5,251 nucleotides of DNA from Lentisphaeria bacterium (GTDB taxonomy: Bacteria > Verrucomicrobiota > Lentisphaeria > Victivallales > UBA1829). This document shows, in pieces, positions 1 through 5,251 of this stretch (within the stretch, counting starts at the first letter, position 1; every line of letters starts with the position of its first letter). The stretch covers positions 1-5,251 of the forward strand of contig JAGAPM010000258.1 of the NCBI GenBank assembly GCA_017623265.1, written 5' to 3'. Below the pieces are notes generated by a model. It did not search any database and was not told where the DNA came from. It saw only the letters and a program-made list of their open reading frames with translations. Position numbers and translations under genes: made by a program.

Positions 1-777
1 GGTGAGCCGGATCTGGACTATATCGACATCTGTCTGCCCTCCGACCTGCACTGCGAATACTCCTGCCGCGCTATGAAGGACGGCTTCAATGTCCTGTGCG
101 AAAAGCCTATGGCTCTGAACACAAAAGACTGCGATAAGATGATCAAAACCTCTTACGATACCGGCAAACTGCTCATGATCGCTCAATGTCTGCGTTTCGA
201 TGAGGGATTCAATGCCATCCGCAAAGCCTACGAAAGCGGAAAATATGGCAAGCTCCTCCGTTTCAGCCTCAAACGAATGGGCGGTTTTCCCGGCGGTTGG
301 TTCCGGGATGTGAAACGCTCCGGCGGCGCTCTCATGGACCTGCATATCCATGACGTGGACTTCATCCTCTCCATGCTCGGAACACCTGACAGCCTCACTG
401 CTCGCGGCGTGATCGTCAAGAGCGGCGGCGTGGATGATCTGGGGGCAAACTTTATCTACAAGGACGGCCCCGTGGTCGCAGCGGAAAGCTCCTGGTTCCG
501 CGGCTCCTGGCAGTGCGGTATGTCCGCCATCTTTGAAGAAGCAACCGTGGAAGTCATGGGCGGCAATATCACGGTCTATCAGGTCGATAAGAAGAAAAAA
601 GAGACCAAGATCAAAGGCAAAAACTGCTACTTCAACGAAATCGCATATTTCGCCAAGTGTGTGAAAACCGGCAAACGCCCGGAAATCGCCGCAATCGAAA
701 GTACCCGCGATACCATCCGCGTGCTGGAACTGGAAACCAAGTCCGCTCTGGCTGACGGCAAGATCATAAAACTCTGA
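1..777 (+). CDS. Gfo/Idh/MocA family NAD(P)-dependent oxidoreductase, 5'-truncated
   Basis: This is the C-terminal 258 residues of a dehydrogenase of the Gfo/Idh/MocA family, enzymes that oxidise or reduce sugars, inositols and related polyols with NAD(P). The frame is open from base 1, so the ATG at 73 is internal: residues before it (DYIDICLPSDLHCEY) are the typical end of the Rossmann domain. The family EKP motif (VLCEKPMALN) is at about residues 31-40 of the fragment, with the Lys that contacts cofactor and substrate. The catalytic-domain signature GGALMDLHIHDVD is at 108-120, with Asp113 and His117 in the usual catalytic positions. The GxGxxG dinucleotide loop and the true start lie left of the window. 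The C-terminus (ESTRDTIRVLELETKSALADGK) is complete and typical. A terminator follows 63 nt after the stop, so the transcript probably ends here. The substrate cannot be inferred. The family call is firm. Confidence 0.93.
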   Translation, partial: GEPDLDYIDICLPSDLHCEYSCRAMKDGFNVLCEKPMALNTKDCDKMIKTSYDTGKLLMIAQCLRFDEGFNAIRKAYESGKYGKLLRFSLKRMGGFPGGWFRDVKRSGGALMDLHIHDVDFILSMLGTPDSLTARGVIVKSGGVDDLGANFIYKDGPVVAAESSWFRGSWQCGMSAIFEEATVEVMGGNITVYQVDKKKKETKIKGKNCYFNEIAYFAKCVKTGKRPEIAAIESTRDTIRVLELETKSALADGKIIKL

Positions 778-798
778 TCAATGATTTGATCAAATGAT

Positions 799-821
799 GC
801 CGGAGCGGCCGATGCTCCGGC
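799..821. repeat. 8-bp perfect hairpin after the oxidoreductase gene
   Basis: GCCGGAGC (799-806) pairs perfectly with GCTCCGGC (814-821) around a 7-nt loop. No T-run follows on either strand, so it is not an intrinsic terminator by itself. It lies 21 nt after the oxidoreductase stop and overlaps the left arm of the larger inverted repeat at 818-956. It could protect the mRNA 3' end, but that is inference. Confidence 0.6.
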
Positions 822-840
822 AGAACGCGCAGGGCACAGC

Positions 841-885
841 GCAAGCCTGTCCCGTCGGAATCCGACGGACAGGCTTGCTTTTTTT
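841..885 (+). terminator. Rho-independent terminator of the oxidoreductase gene
   Basis: GCAAGCCTGTCCCGTCGG (841-858) pairs with the 17 nt at 862-878, with one bulged C and a 3-nt loop (859-861). Seven T's follow at 879-885. The stem is long and GC-rich with the U-tract immediately after it, which is the canonical form. It ends transcription of the plus-strand oxidoreductase, whose stop is at 775-777. Confidence 0.9.
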
Positions 886-912
886 GTGTGCGGTTTTCCG
901 CACGCAAAAAAA
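879..912. repeat. Central hairpin linking the two terminators
   Basis: GTGCGG (888-893) pairs with CCGCAC (898-903) around a TTTT loop. The stem extends outward by one G-C pair, one T-G wobble pair, and the T7 (879-885) against A7 (906-912), giving 15 pairs in all. The T7 and A7 runs are the U-tracts of the two opposing terminators, so the U-tracts face each other across this hairpin. Confidence 0.65.
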
Positions 913-946
913 GCGCACAGCACAGCTGTGCCGCTGTGCCCTGCGC
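906..946 (-). terminator. Rho-independent terminator of the minus-strand gene cluster
   Basis: Read on the minus strand, the stem is 946-933 against 926-913: a 5-bp GC-rich base, a 2x2 internal mismatch and a 7-bp upper stem (GCTGTGC/GCACAGC), with a 6-nt loop at 927-932. Seven A's on the plus strand (906-912) give a U7 tract directly after it. It begins 21 nt after the TAA of the inhibitor gene at 968-970 and ends the lpxD/inhibitor transcript. Confidence 0.82.
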
Positions 947-967
947 TGTTCTGCCGTCCGGTTGTTG

Positions 968-1363
968 TTATTCGGCTGCGTCCACGAGAATTTCGAATCT
1001 GCCGGCGGGGGCTTTATTTTCCCAGGTGCGGCTGTAGACGAGGCTGATCCCTTCCTTGCCTGCCCCGGTGACGGTATAGTAAAAGCTGTATGTCCCGGGG
1101 ATCCCGACCATTTTCCGGCCTCCGGTCTGTGGTATTTCATTGAAGGCAGACCGTGTCAGGACCAGGTGTTCGCCGGAAGGCGGACGGTATGTCTGCCAGA
1201 TGTACCCGGTTGTCGGGTTGGCGGGCAGGGTAACGACAAGCTGATCGCCTTTGCGGCAGGTGATCGTCTTGCCGTTATCGACTTCGCTCAACTGGATCAC
1301 ATCCGGTCCGCAACTGCACAGGAGCAGGGCGAGAACGGATGCCAACGCAACATGCCGCAACAT
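968..1363 (-). CDS. Chagasin-family (I42) cysteine peptidase inhibitor, predicted lipoprotein
   Basis: This 131-residue protein resembles chagasin/ICP inhibitors, small immunoglobulin-like proteins that block papain-family (C1) cysteine peptidases by inserting three loops into the active-site cleft. The first loop motif is exact, NPTTGY at residues 49-54. The second loop is probably the Gly-rich stretch TGGRKMVGIPG at 80-90. The third is SRTWE at 111-115, where family members usually have RPW, so Thr replaces Pro. The N-terminus has a short positive start (MLRH), a hydrophobic segment at 5-15 and a lipobox-like LLCSC, so Cys18 is the likely lipidated residue. Gly at +2 would not signal inner-membrane retention in the enterobacterial Lol rule. 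The start is supported by AAGGAAGG (1370-1377) 6 nt upstream of the ATG, inside the 3' end of lpxD. Only 2 nt separate it from the lpxD stop, indicating translational coupling. The target protease, self or foreign, is unknown. Confidence 0.85.
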   Translation of the reverse strand: MLRHVALASVLALLLCSCGPDVIQLSEVDNGKTITCRKGDQLVVTLPANPTTGYIWQTYRPPSGEHLVLTRSAFNEIPQTGGRKMVGIPGTYSFYYTVTGAGKEGISLVYSRTWENKAPAGRFEILVDAAE

Positions 1364-1365
1364 GA

Positions 1366-2436
1366 TCAGCCTTCCTTGCTGTTGAGTTGTTCCTGCAGTT
1401 TCTTCACCAGTTCTTCCAGTTCCTTGACCTTATCGGTCAGGCGGCGGACTTTGCGGGGGATCATGTGGCGTTCCAGAAATTCCCGTTCGCCTTCTGCGGG
1501 GAAACCGAGGAGGGATTCGCCGGGCTTTGTATTTTTCTGAACGGCGGAAGGACCGATGACCTGGGTACCGTCTGCCAGTTCGATATGACCGTTGATCCCT
1601 GCCTGACCGCCGATGGAGCAGCCGCGTCCGATCACGGCGCTTCCGGCAATGCCGCACTGACCGATCAGGGCGGAGGATTCGCCTATGATCACGTTATGAC
1701 CAACCTGTACCAGGTTATCGATCTTTACGCCTTTTTTGACCCATGTTTTCGAGAAGCGGGCGCGGTCCACGGCACTGTTGGCGCCGATTTCCACATCGTC
1801 ATCGATCTGCACGATCCCATTCTGCGGGACTTTCAGCAACCCCTTGAAAGACGGGGTGTAACCGAAGCCGTCCGCCCCGATGGTGGTGCCGGCATGGATG
1901 ATACAACGCTTGCCGATGATGCAGGCGTGCATGATGGAAACATTGGGATGGATCACGGTCTTTTCTCCGATCTTGCAGTCTTGACCGATATATGCGCAGG
2001 CACGGATGATGGCGCCTTCGCCGATCTCCGCCCGTTCATCCACCACGGCGTTTGCACCGATATGAACATTGGGAGCGATTTTTGCCGTCGGATGTACATA
2101 CGCAGTCGGATGGATCGTCATTTCATAAGTCAGTGTGGCGGGGGCAAAAAGTCCGCACAGTTTCCCGAACGCCTTATCCGGATGAGCGCAGACGATCAGA
2201 GTTTTTCCCTCTGCCGGTTCCTGATCTGCCATATCTTCCGGGATCAGGATCACACCGGCTTTGCTGTTTTGCAGCTGGCTCAAATATTTCACACTGCCGA
2301 GGAAAGAGACATTGTTTTCCTTTGCAAGACGCAGAGAATCGACCCCGCTCACTTCCGCTTCGGGATTTCCCTTGATCGCACTCGCCCCCACAATCTCCGC
2401 CAACTGGGCTGCTGTATAAACTTTCGCTTCCATCAT
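1366..2436 (-). CDS. lpxD: UDP-3-O-acylglucosamine N-acyltransferase LpxD
   Basis: LpxD transfers a 3-hydroxyacyl chain from acyl-ACP to the 2-amino group of UDP-3-O-acyl-glucosamine, the third step of lipid A synthesis, in the cytoplasm as a homotrimer. The protein has 356 residues, close to the family's usual 340-350. Residues 1-100 form the uridine-binding N-domain (TAAQLAEIVGA, VSGVDSLRLA, VSFLGSVKYL). Residues about 108-300 are left-handed beta-helix hexapeptide repeats (IGANAVV, IGEGAII, IGQDCKIG). The catalytic His is His247 in VQVGHNVIIG, and the second conserved His is His284 in INGHIE, matching His239 and His276 of the E. coli enzyme. Residues 329-352 form a Leu-rich helix, probably a short coiled coil, at the C-terminus. 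Two adjacent ATGs exist: AAGGAG (2440-2445) lies 3 nt from the one at 2436 and 6 nt from that at 2433, so 2433 (355 residues) is the more likely start. The inhibitor gene follows 2 nt downstream. Confidence 0.96.
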   Translation of the reverse strand: MMEAKVYTAAQLAEIVGASAIKGNPEAEVSGVDSLRLAKENNVSFLGSVKYLSQLQNSKAGVILIPEDMADQEPAEGKTLIVCAHPDKAFGKLCGLFAPATLTYEMTIHPTAYVHPTAKIAPNVHIGANAVVDERAEIGEGAIIRACAYIGQDCKIGEKTVIHPNVSIMHACIIGKRCIIHAGTTIGADGFGYTPSFKGLLKVPQNGIVQIDDDVEIGANSAVDRARFSKTWVKKGVKIDNLVQVGHNVIIGESSALIGQCGIAGSAVIGRGCSIGGQAGINGHIELADGTQVIGPSAVQKNTKPGESLLGFPAEGEREFLERHMIPRKVRRLTDKVKELEELVKKLQEQLNSKEG

Positions 2437-2439
2437 TCG

Positions 2440-2445
2440 CTCCTT
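2440..2445 (-). promoter_or_regulatory. Ribosome binding site of lpxD, deciding its start
   Basis: The minus strand reads AAGGAG here, a near-consensus Shine-Dalgarno sequence. The spacer is 3 nt to the first ATG (2436) and 6 nt to the second (2433). Normal spacing favours the second codon. Confidence 0.75.
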
Positions 2446-2481
2446 ATCTGTAAATTTTTATGTCATATCCGATTAACGGTA

Positions 2482-2509
2482 CTGATAGCACACTTTTTCT
2501 GTTTGTCAA
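2482..2509 (-). promoter_or_regulatory. Putative sigma70-type promoter for lpxD
   Basis: On the minus strand a perfect -35 box TTGACA (2509-2504) overlaps the TGA stop of the upstream hydrolase gene. After a 16-bp spacer comes TATCAG (2487-2482), matching TATAAT at four of six positions and preceded by TGC, an extended -10 element. Transcription would begin near 2475, leaving a leader of about 40 nt before lpxD with its ribosome binding site. The 69-bp gap, much larger than the other gaps in this cluster, agrees with an internal promoter. Sigma-factor preference in this organism is unknown, so this remains a prediction. Confidence 0.5.
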
Positions 2510-3207
2510 GGCATGATCTTGCGGATTTCCGCTTCCAGTGCCTCTGCCCAGATCCGGTAGCCGGCATTGTTGGGATGGCAGCGCTGATCCATGTAAAGAT
2601 CCGGATTGAACGAACCATCCGGATGCCGCATCTGCTTTGTGATGTCCAGAAACAGAATATCATCCCCCGCCTTCTGCTGTTCTTCCACATAAACTTTCAG
2701 CAGGGCATTGAGACCATCGATCCGTTTCTGTGTTGTTTCTTCAGGCAGTCTGGGGAAGACCGCCATGACCACGATCCGGGCAGCGGGGCAGAGCTTGCGC
2801 ATTTCTTCGATGAGCAGTTTTACGCCTTCGAATGCAATTTCGGAACTGTCGCCATCATATTTCTGTGTAATGGAAAACTGATTTGTTCCGGCGTTGATCA
2901 CAATCATTTTCGGCGACTGGTTTTCCATTTCGCCGTTTTGGATCCGCCACAGCATGTTCTGGGTCCGGTCGAACCCGTAGCCCAGATTCAGAACGGACCG
3001 TTTTTCATAAAATTCATTCCACACATCCAGGCCGTTTCCGGCGCCGTCCTCATTATTCCAGAAATGGGTGATGGAGTCGCCGATAAAGACAATATCTGCC
3101 TGTTTGATTTTGACTTCCTCCAGTTTCCGGCGGTGCCGGTCATACCAGTCATAGCCATCTTCTTCGATCTTTTCGCAAGGTACACAGGAGCGGGGCAGGG
3201 TGATCAT
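2506..3207 (-). CDS. SGNH/GDSL-family hydrolase (lipase/esterase-like)
   Basis: This 233-residue protein is a serine hydrolase of the SGNH superfamily, which cleaves ester or thioester bonds in lipids and acylated sugars. Visible blocks are FIGDSIT at 41-47 with nucleophile Ser45, LNLGYG at 73-78 (block II Gly), NAGTNQ at 105-110 (block III Asn109) and DQRCHPN at 207-213 with His211. The last block normally reads DxxH; here Asp207 is four residues before His211, one more than usual. There is no signal peptide, so a cytoplasmic site is expected. The start at 3207 is chosen because AAGGA (3216-3220) lies 8 nt upstream and homology begins after it; the frame runs further upstream, but only by overlapping the preceding gene. 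The stop of the Aas-like gene is 5 nt upstream, so the two are almost certainly co-transcribed and probably coupled. The substrate is not known: a lysophospholipid, acyl-CoA/ACP or acetylated sugar are all possible, and the neighbours hint at a lipid. Confidence 0.88.
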   Translation of the reverse strand: MITLPRSCVPCEKIEEDGYDWYDRHRRKLEEVKIKQADIVFIGDSITHFWNNEDGAGNGLDVWNEFYEKRSVLNLGYGFDRTQNMLWRIQNGEMENQSPKMIVINAGTNQFSITQKYDGDSSEIAFEGVKLLIEEMRKLCPAARIVVMAVFPRLPEETTQKRIDGLNALLKVYVEEQQKAGDDILFLDITKQMRHPDGSFNPDLYMDQRCHPNNAGYRIWAEALEAEIRKIMP

Positions 3208-3212
3208 GTTTT

Positions 3213-5251
3213 TTATCCTTTCTTCTGATTGAGATTCCGTTCTTCCGCCACTTGATCGGCGATCTTCCGGAGCAGGGAGAGATCCAGTTTTCCGGAGCCG
3301 AGCAGCGGCAGTTTTTCCACCGGATGGAAGTTGACCGCTTTCGGGATCCACAGGTTGGAGATACTCCGTTCCCGCAGTTCCGCCACGATCTCATCCGGTG
3401 TATAAGGTGTTTCGGGGGTATAAAGCACCAGCAGCGCCTCCCCTTTCTTCGGGTAAGGGATGCTGCCAACGGCAACAACACGGGATTCTTTCCCGCACAG
3501 TTCGTTGATGATACATTCCACCATTTCGTGGGGGACCATTTCGCCTGCGATCTTGCTGAAACGGGAAAGTCTGCCGCAGATATAGACATGGCCGGAGCGG
3601 TCCATGGTCACGATGTCACCCGTATTGTAGTAGCCGTCCGCCATCACCGCTTTTGTCCGTTCCGGTGCATTCAGATATCCCTGCATGACCATGGGACCCT
3701 TGATGAAGAGCAGACCTTCCGATTCCGGCGGCAGTTCCTCGTAAGTGAGGGGATCCACCACTTTTGCCGCCGTATCTTCCAGTGCGGGGCCGATGGAGTT
3801 GTTTTTGCCTGATTCTCTGCCCAGATCGGCAATATCTTCCGGCACGTTCACATTGACCACCGGGGAGAGTTCCGTGCAGCCGTATCCCTCCGTGATCGTG
3901 AGCCGTCCGCCGGTGAATTCCCGGAATCGTTCGGCAATATCGGCACGCAGTTTTTCAGCACCGGTCATCATGAAACGCAGATGGGCAAACTGTTCCGGCT
4001 TGCACTTGCGCAGATACGCCTGCAGAAACGAGGGCGTGGCGTAGAGGATCGTTACTTTATCCCGCTCCATGATCTCTCCGGCGAGGGCGGCATCCAGCGG
4101 GTTGGAAAGATAAGTTACACTGCATCCGGTGGCGACCGGAATCCAGAAGCAGGTGTTCATGCCGAAGGAATGGAACAGCGGCAGATTGCCCAGAATCACA
4201 TCGGTCGACGGGTTGAATGCCAGAATATCGATCAGGGAATGCATATCCGTGTTTACATTGTGATGACTCAGCATGATTCCCTTCGGGTTGCCGGTGGAGC
4301 CGCTGGAAAAAAGGACCAGAGCCGTACGGTTCACATCTTCCCGGGAGACGGGGCTGATCAGGTTCATCAGTTCTTTTGTGGGGAGAAGGGCGGCACCCAG
4401 AGCGAAGATTGCCCGTTTCCATGCGGGAACAGCCGCTTTCAAATCTTCCAGATAAAGGATCTCCGTCCCCTCGGGCAGTTCATGTTTTTCCGCAAATGTG
4501 CGGGTGGTGATGACCTTGCGGATCCTGCCGGTGGCAAGGGTCGCTGCCTGTACATCCCGGGGCGTTGTATAGTTCAACGGACACGGCACCCGGTCGGCGT
4601 AAAGAGTGGCAAGAATGGAAAGGACGCAATCCGTGCTGTTGGGCAGGAAGATTCCGGTATATTCGTCATCTGCGGTCAGTTTTTTCCGGAGAGACCGGCT
4701 CAGAAGCAAGGCGTTCAGAAATGCGGAAAACGTAGTGTACGCCGTGCCGTCGCTGTCCCGCATCAACACCCGGTGACCTTTCCGTTTTGCATTGAATGCC
4801 AGCCGGACATGCAGCGGATATTCAGAAGGACGGGTGTTTTCCGTTGCCGTTTCCGCCGCCAGTTCTGCAATTTTCTGCCGGACCGCAAATGCCGTGGTCC
4901 CCTGCGGCATGGGCTTGCCGATCGTAACGGTCGCCCGGTTGCTGGTCCGCAAGGGCAGCATGTGCCGTTTTGTACTGCGGTAGTAGGAAAGATTGCTTCC
5001 CCACATATCACCGATATAGACCGGGATCACCGGCAGATCCGGCAGATCCGGCGGCAGCATTTTCAGAAATCCGCCACGGAATTCGCCCAACAGACTGTTC
5101 CGGGTGGGTGCGCCTTCCGGATAGACGCAGATGATGTCGCCCGCCCGCAATGCAGCATGGATCTTTTCAAACATCTTCACAAATCCCGCCCGGTCCGAAG
5201 GCAGCGGAATAAAATGGGTCAGCCGTCCCACGAGCCGCAGCAGACGAGATC
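3213..5251 (-). CDS. aas: Aas-like 2-acylglycerophosphoethanolamine acyltransferase/acyl-ACP synthetase, N-terminally truncated by window edge
   Basis: This bifunctional enzyme activates fatty acids to acyl-ACP with ATP and transfers the acyl chain to lysophospholipid at the inner membrane. The frame stays open to the window end; the GTG at 5231 is probably an internal Val, used here as residue 1. Residues 1 to about 125 are the C-terminal part of a PlsC-type acyltransferase, with VYPEGAPTRN at 36-45 as the conserved PEG motif. The catalytic HxxxxD motif should lie outside the window. Residues from about 140 to 660 form the AMP-binding synthetase domain: SSGSTGNPKG at 309-318 (phosphate loop), LPLFHSFGMN at 350-359, GYGCTELSP at 449-457, YNTGD at 535-539, GRLSRFSKIAGEMV at 553-566 and GSGKLDL at 645-651 with the catalytic Lys648. 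The order PlsC then AMP-binding and the FHSFG and KIAGEMV wording match E. coli Aas (719 residues). A longer version fused to an N-terminal MFS lysophospholipid flippase occurs in some bacteria and cannot be excluded. The TAA at 3213-3215 is 5 nt before the hydrolase ATG. Confidence 0.9.
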   Translation of the reverse strand, partial: SRLLRLVGRLTHFIPLPSDRAGFVKMFEKIHAALRAGDIICVYPEGAPTRNSLLGEFRGGFLKMLPPDLPDLPVIPVYIGDMWGSNLSYYRSTKRHMLPLRTSNRATVTIGKPMPQGTTAFAVRQKIAELAAETATENTRPSEYPLHVRLAFNAKRKGHRVLMRDSDGTAYTTFSAFLNALLLSRSLRKKLTADDEYTGIFLPNSTDCVLSILATLYADRVPCPLNYTTPRDVQAATLATGRIRKVITTRTFAEKHELPEGTEILYLEDLKAAVPAWKRAIFALGAALLPTKELMNLISPVSREDVNRTALVLFSSGSTGNPKGIMLSHHNVNTDMHSLIDILAFNPSTDVILGNLPLFHSFGMNTCFWIPVATGCSVTYLSNPLDAALAGEIMERDKVTILYATPSFLQAYLRKCKPEQFAHLRFMMTGAEKLRADIAERFREFTGGRLTITEGYGCTELSPVVNVNVPEDIADLGRESGKNNSIGPALEDTAAKVVDPLTYEELPPESEGLLFIKGPMVMQGYLNAPERTKAVMADGYYNTGDIVTMDRSGHVYICGRLSRFSKIAGEMVPHEMVECIINELCGKESRVVAVGSIPYPKKGEALLVLYTPETPYTPDEIVAELRERSISNLWIPKAVNFHPVEKLPLLGSGKLDLSLLRKIADQVAEERNLNQKKG
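5031..5048. repeat. Two-copy 9-bp tandem repeat inside the acyltransferase domain
   Basis: CGGCAGATC occurs twice in a row (5031-5039, 5040-5048), followed by a partial match. It encodes the Pro/Leu/Asp stretch PPDLPDLP (residues about 60-67 of the visible Aas fragment), in the loop after the PEG motif. It stays in frame and is probably a small internal duplication of three residues. Confidence 0.45.

Larger units (their letters stand above)
818..956. repeat. Imperfect inverted repeat flanking the terminator pair
   Basis: The left arm 818-840 (23 nt, starting CGGCAGAAC) is the reverse complement of 933-956 (24 nt) except for a single-base indel. The two arms enclose both terminators and the central hairpin. 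The right arm includes the 3' half of the minus-strand terminator stem, so outer pairing and the local hairpins are mutually exclusive. This is seen directly in the sequence. Whether it is a genome-wide repeat family or a local inverted duplication cannot be told from one copy. Confidence 0.7.

Noticed and set aside
73..75. ATG at 73 as the start of the oxidoreductase
   Set aside because: The frame is open to base 1, and the 24 codons before it encode conserved Rossmann-domain sequence, so the gene is cut by the window edge.
775..796. Repeated TGATCA sites near the oxidoreductase stop as a possible operator
   Set aside because: Two 6-bp palindromes 12 nt apart after a stop codon and far from any promoter have no obvious regulatory target; chance is the simpler explanation.
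778..967. A small RNA gene or CRISPR array in the palindromic gap
   Set aside because: There are no regularly spaced direct repeats, and the structure is fully explained by convergent terminators and inverted repeats; no promoter was seen within the gap.
794..1540. A 248-codon open frame on the plus strand after the oxidoreductase gene
   Set aside because: It would run through both terminators and antisense to the inhibitor and the end of lpxD. Its low-complexity Ser/Cys-rich translation resembles no protein family.
1387..3228. A 613-codon open frame on the plus strand, antisense to lpxD and the hydrolase gene
   Set aside because: It lies opposite two clearly recognised genes, crosses the intergenic gap between them, has no ribosome binding site or recognisable domain, and its His/Asp/Phe-rich composition is what the complement of normal codons gives.
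3208..3351. N-terminal extension of the SGNH hydrolase to an upstream start at 3351
   Set aside because: The extra 48 residues overlap the conserved C-terminus of the Aas-like protein, are of non-protein-like composition, and a well-placed ribosome binding site supports the start at 3207.
5229..5231. GTG at 5231 as the start of the Aas-like gene
   Set aside because: It would begin inside the PlsC domain without its HxxxxD motif, and the frame continues open to the window end with no ribosome binding site seen.

Overview
The window looks like chromosomal DNA from a Gram-negative bacterium of moderately high GC content. lpxD implies a lipid A outer membrane, and a predicted lipoprotein has Gly after the lipobox Cys. 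A Gfo/Idh/MocA oxidoreductase beside lipid A and acyl-ACP genes would fit a PVC-group organism such as a gut Lentisphaerota/Victivallales bacterium. That taxonomic guess is weak and rests on gene content only.

Layout. Positions 1-777 (+) hold the C-terminal 258 residues of a Gfo/Idh/MocA NAD(P)-dependent sugar or polyol dehydrogenase, whose start lies left of the window. Positions 778-967 are non-coding and densely palindromic: a rho-independent terminator for the plus-strand gene, a central hairpin, and a terminator for the minus-strand genes, enclosed by a 23/24-nt imperfect inverted repeat. The rest is a minus-strand gene cluster, read right to left: an Aas-like acyltransferase/acyl-ACP synthetase (5251 to 3213, open at the window edge), an SGNH/GDSL hydrolase (3207 to 2506), LpxD (2436 or 2433 to 1366) and a chagasin-family (I42) cysteine-peptidase-inhibitor lipoprotein (1363 to 968).

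Working together. Gaps of 5 and 2 nt join Aas to the hydrolase and LpxD to the inhibitor, so these pairs are very probably co-transcribed. The 69-bp gap before lpxD contains a good sigma70-like promoter overlapping the hydrolase stop codon, so lpxD and the inhibitor may also be transcribed on their own. The theme is envelope lipid metabolism: acyl activation and lysophospholipid re-acylation (Aas), ester hydrolysis (SGNH), N-acylation of the lipid A precursor (LpxD), and a probable surface or periplasmic protease inhibitor. No mobile element, CRISPR array, tRNA or rRNA was seen. I found no convincing undescribed system. The most unusual items are the palindromic convergent terminator block and the inhibitor gene coupled to lpxD.
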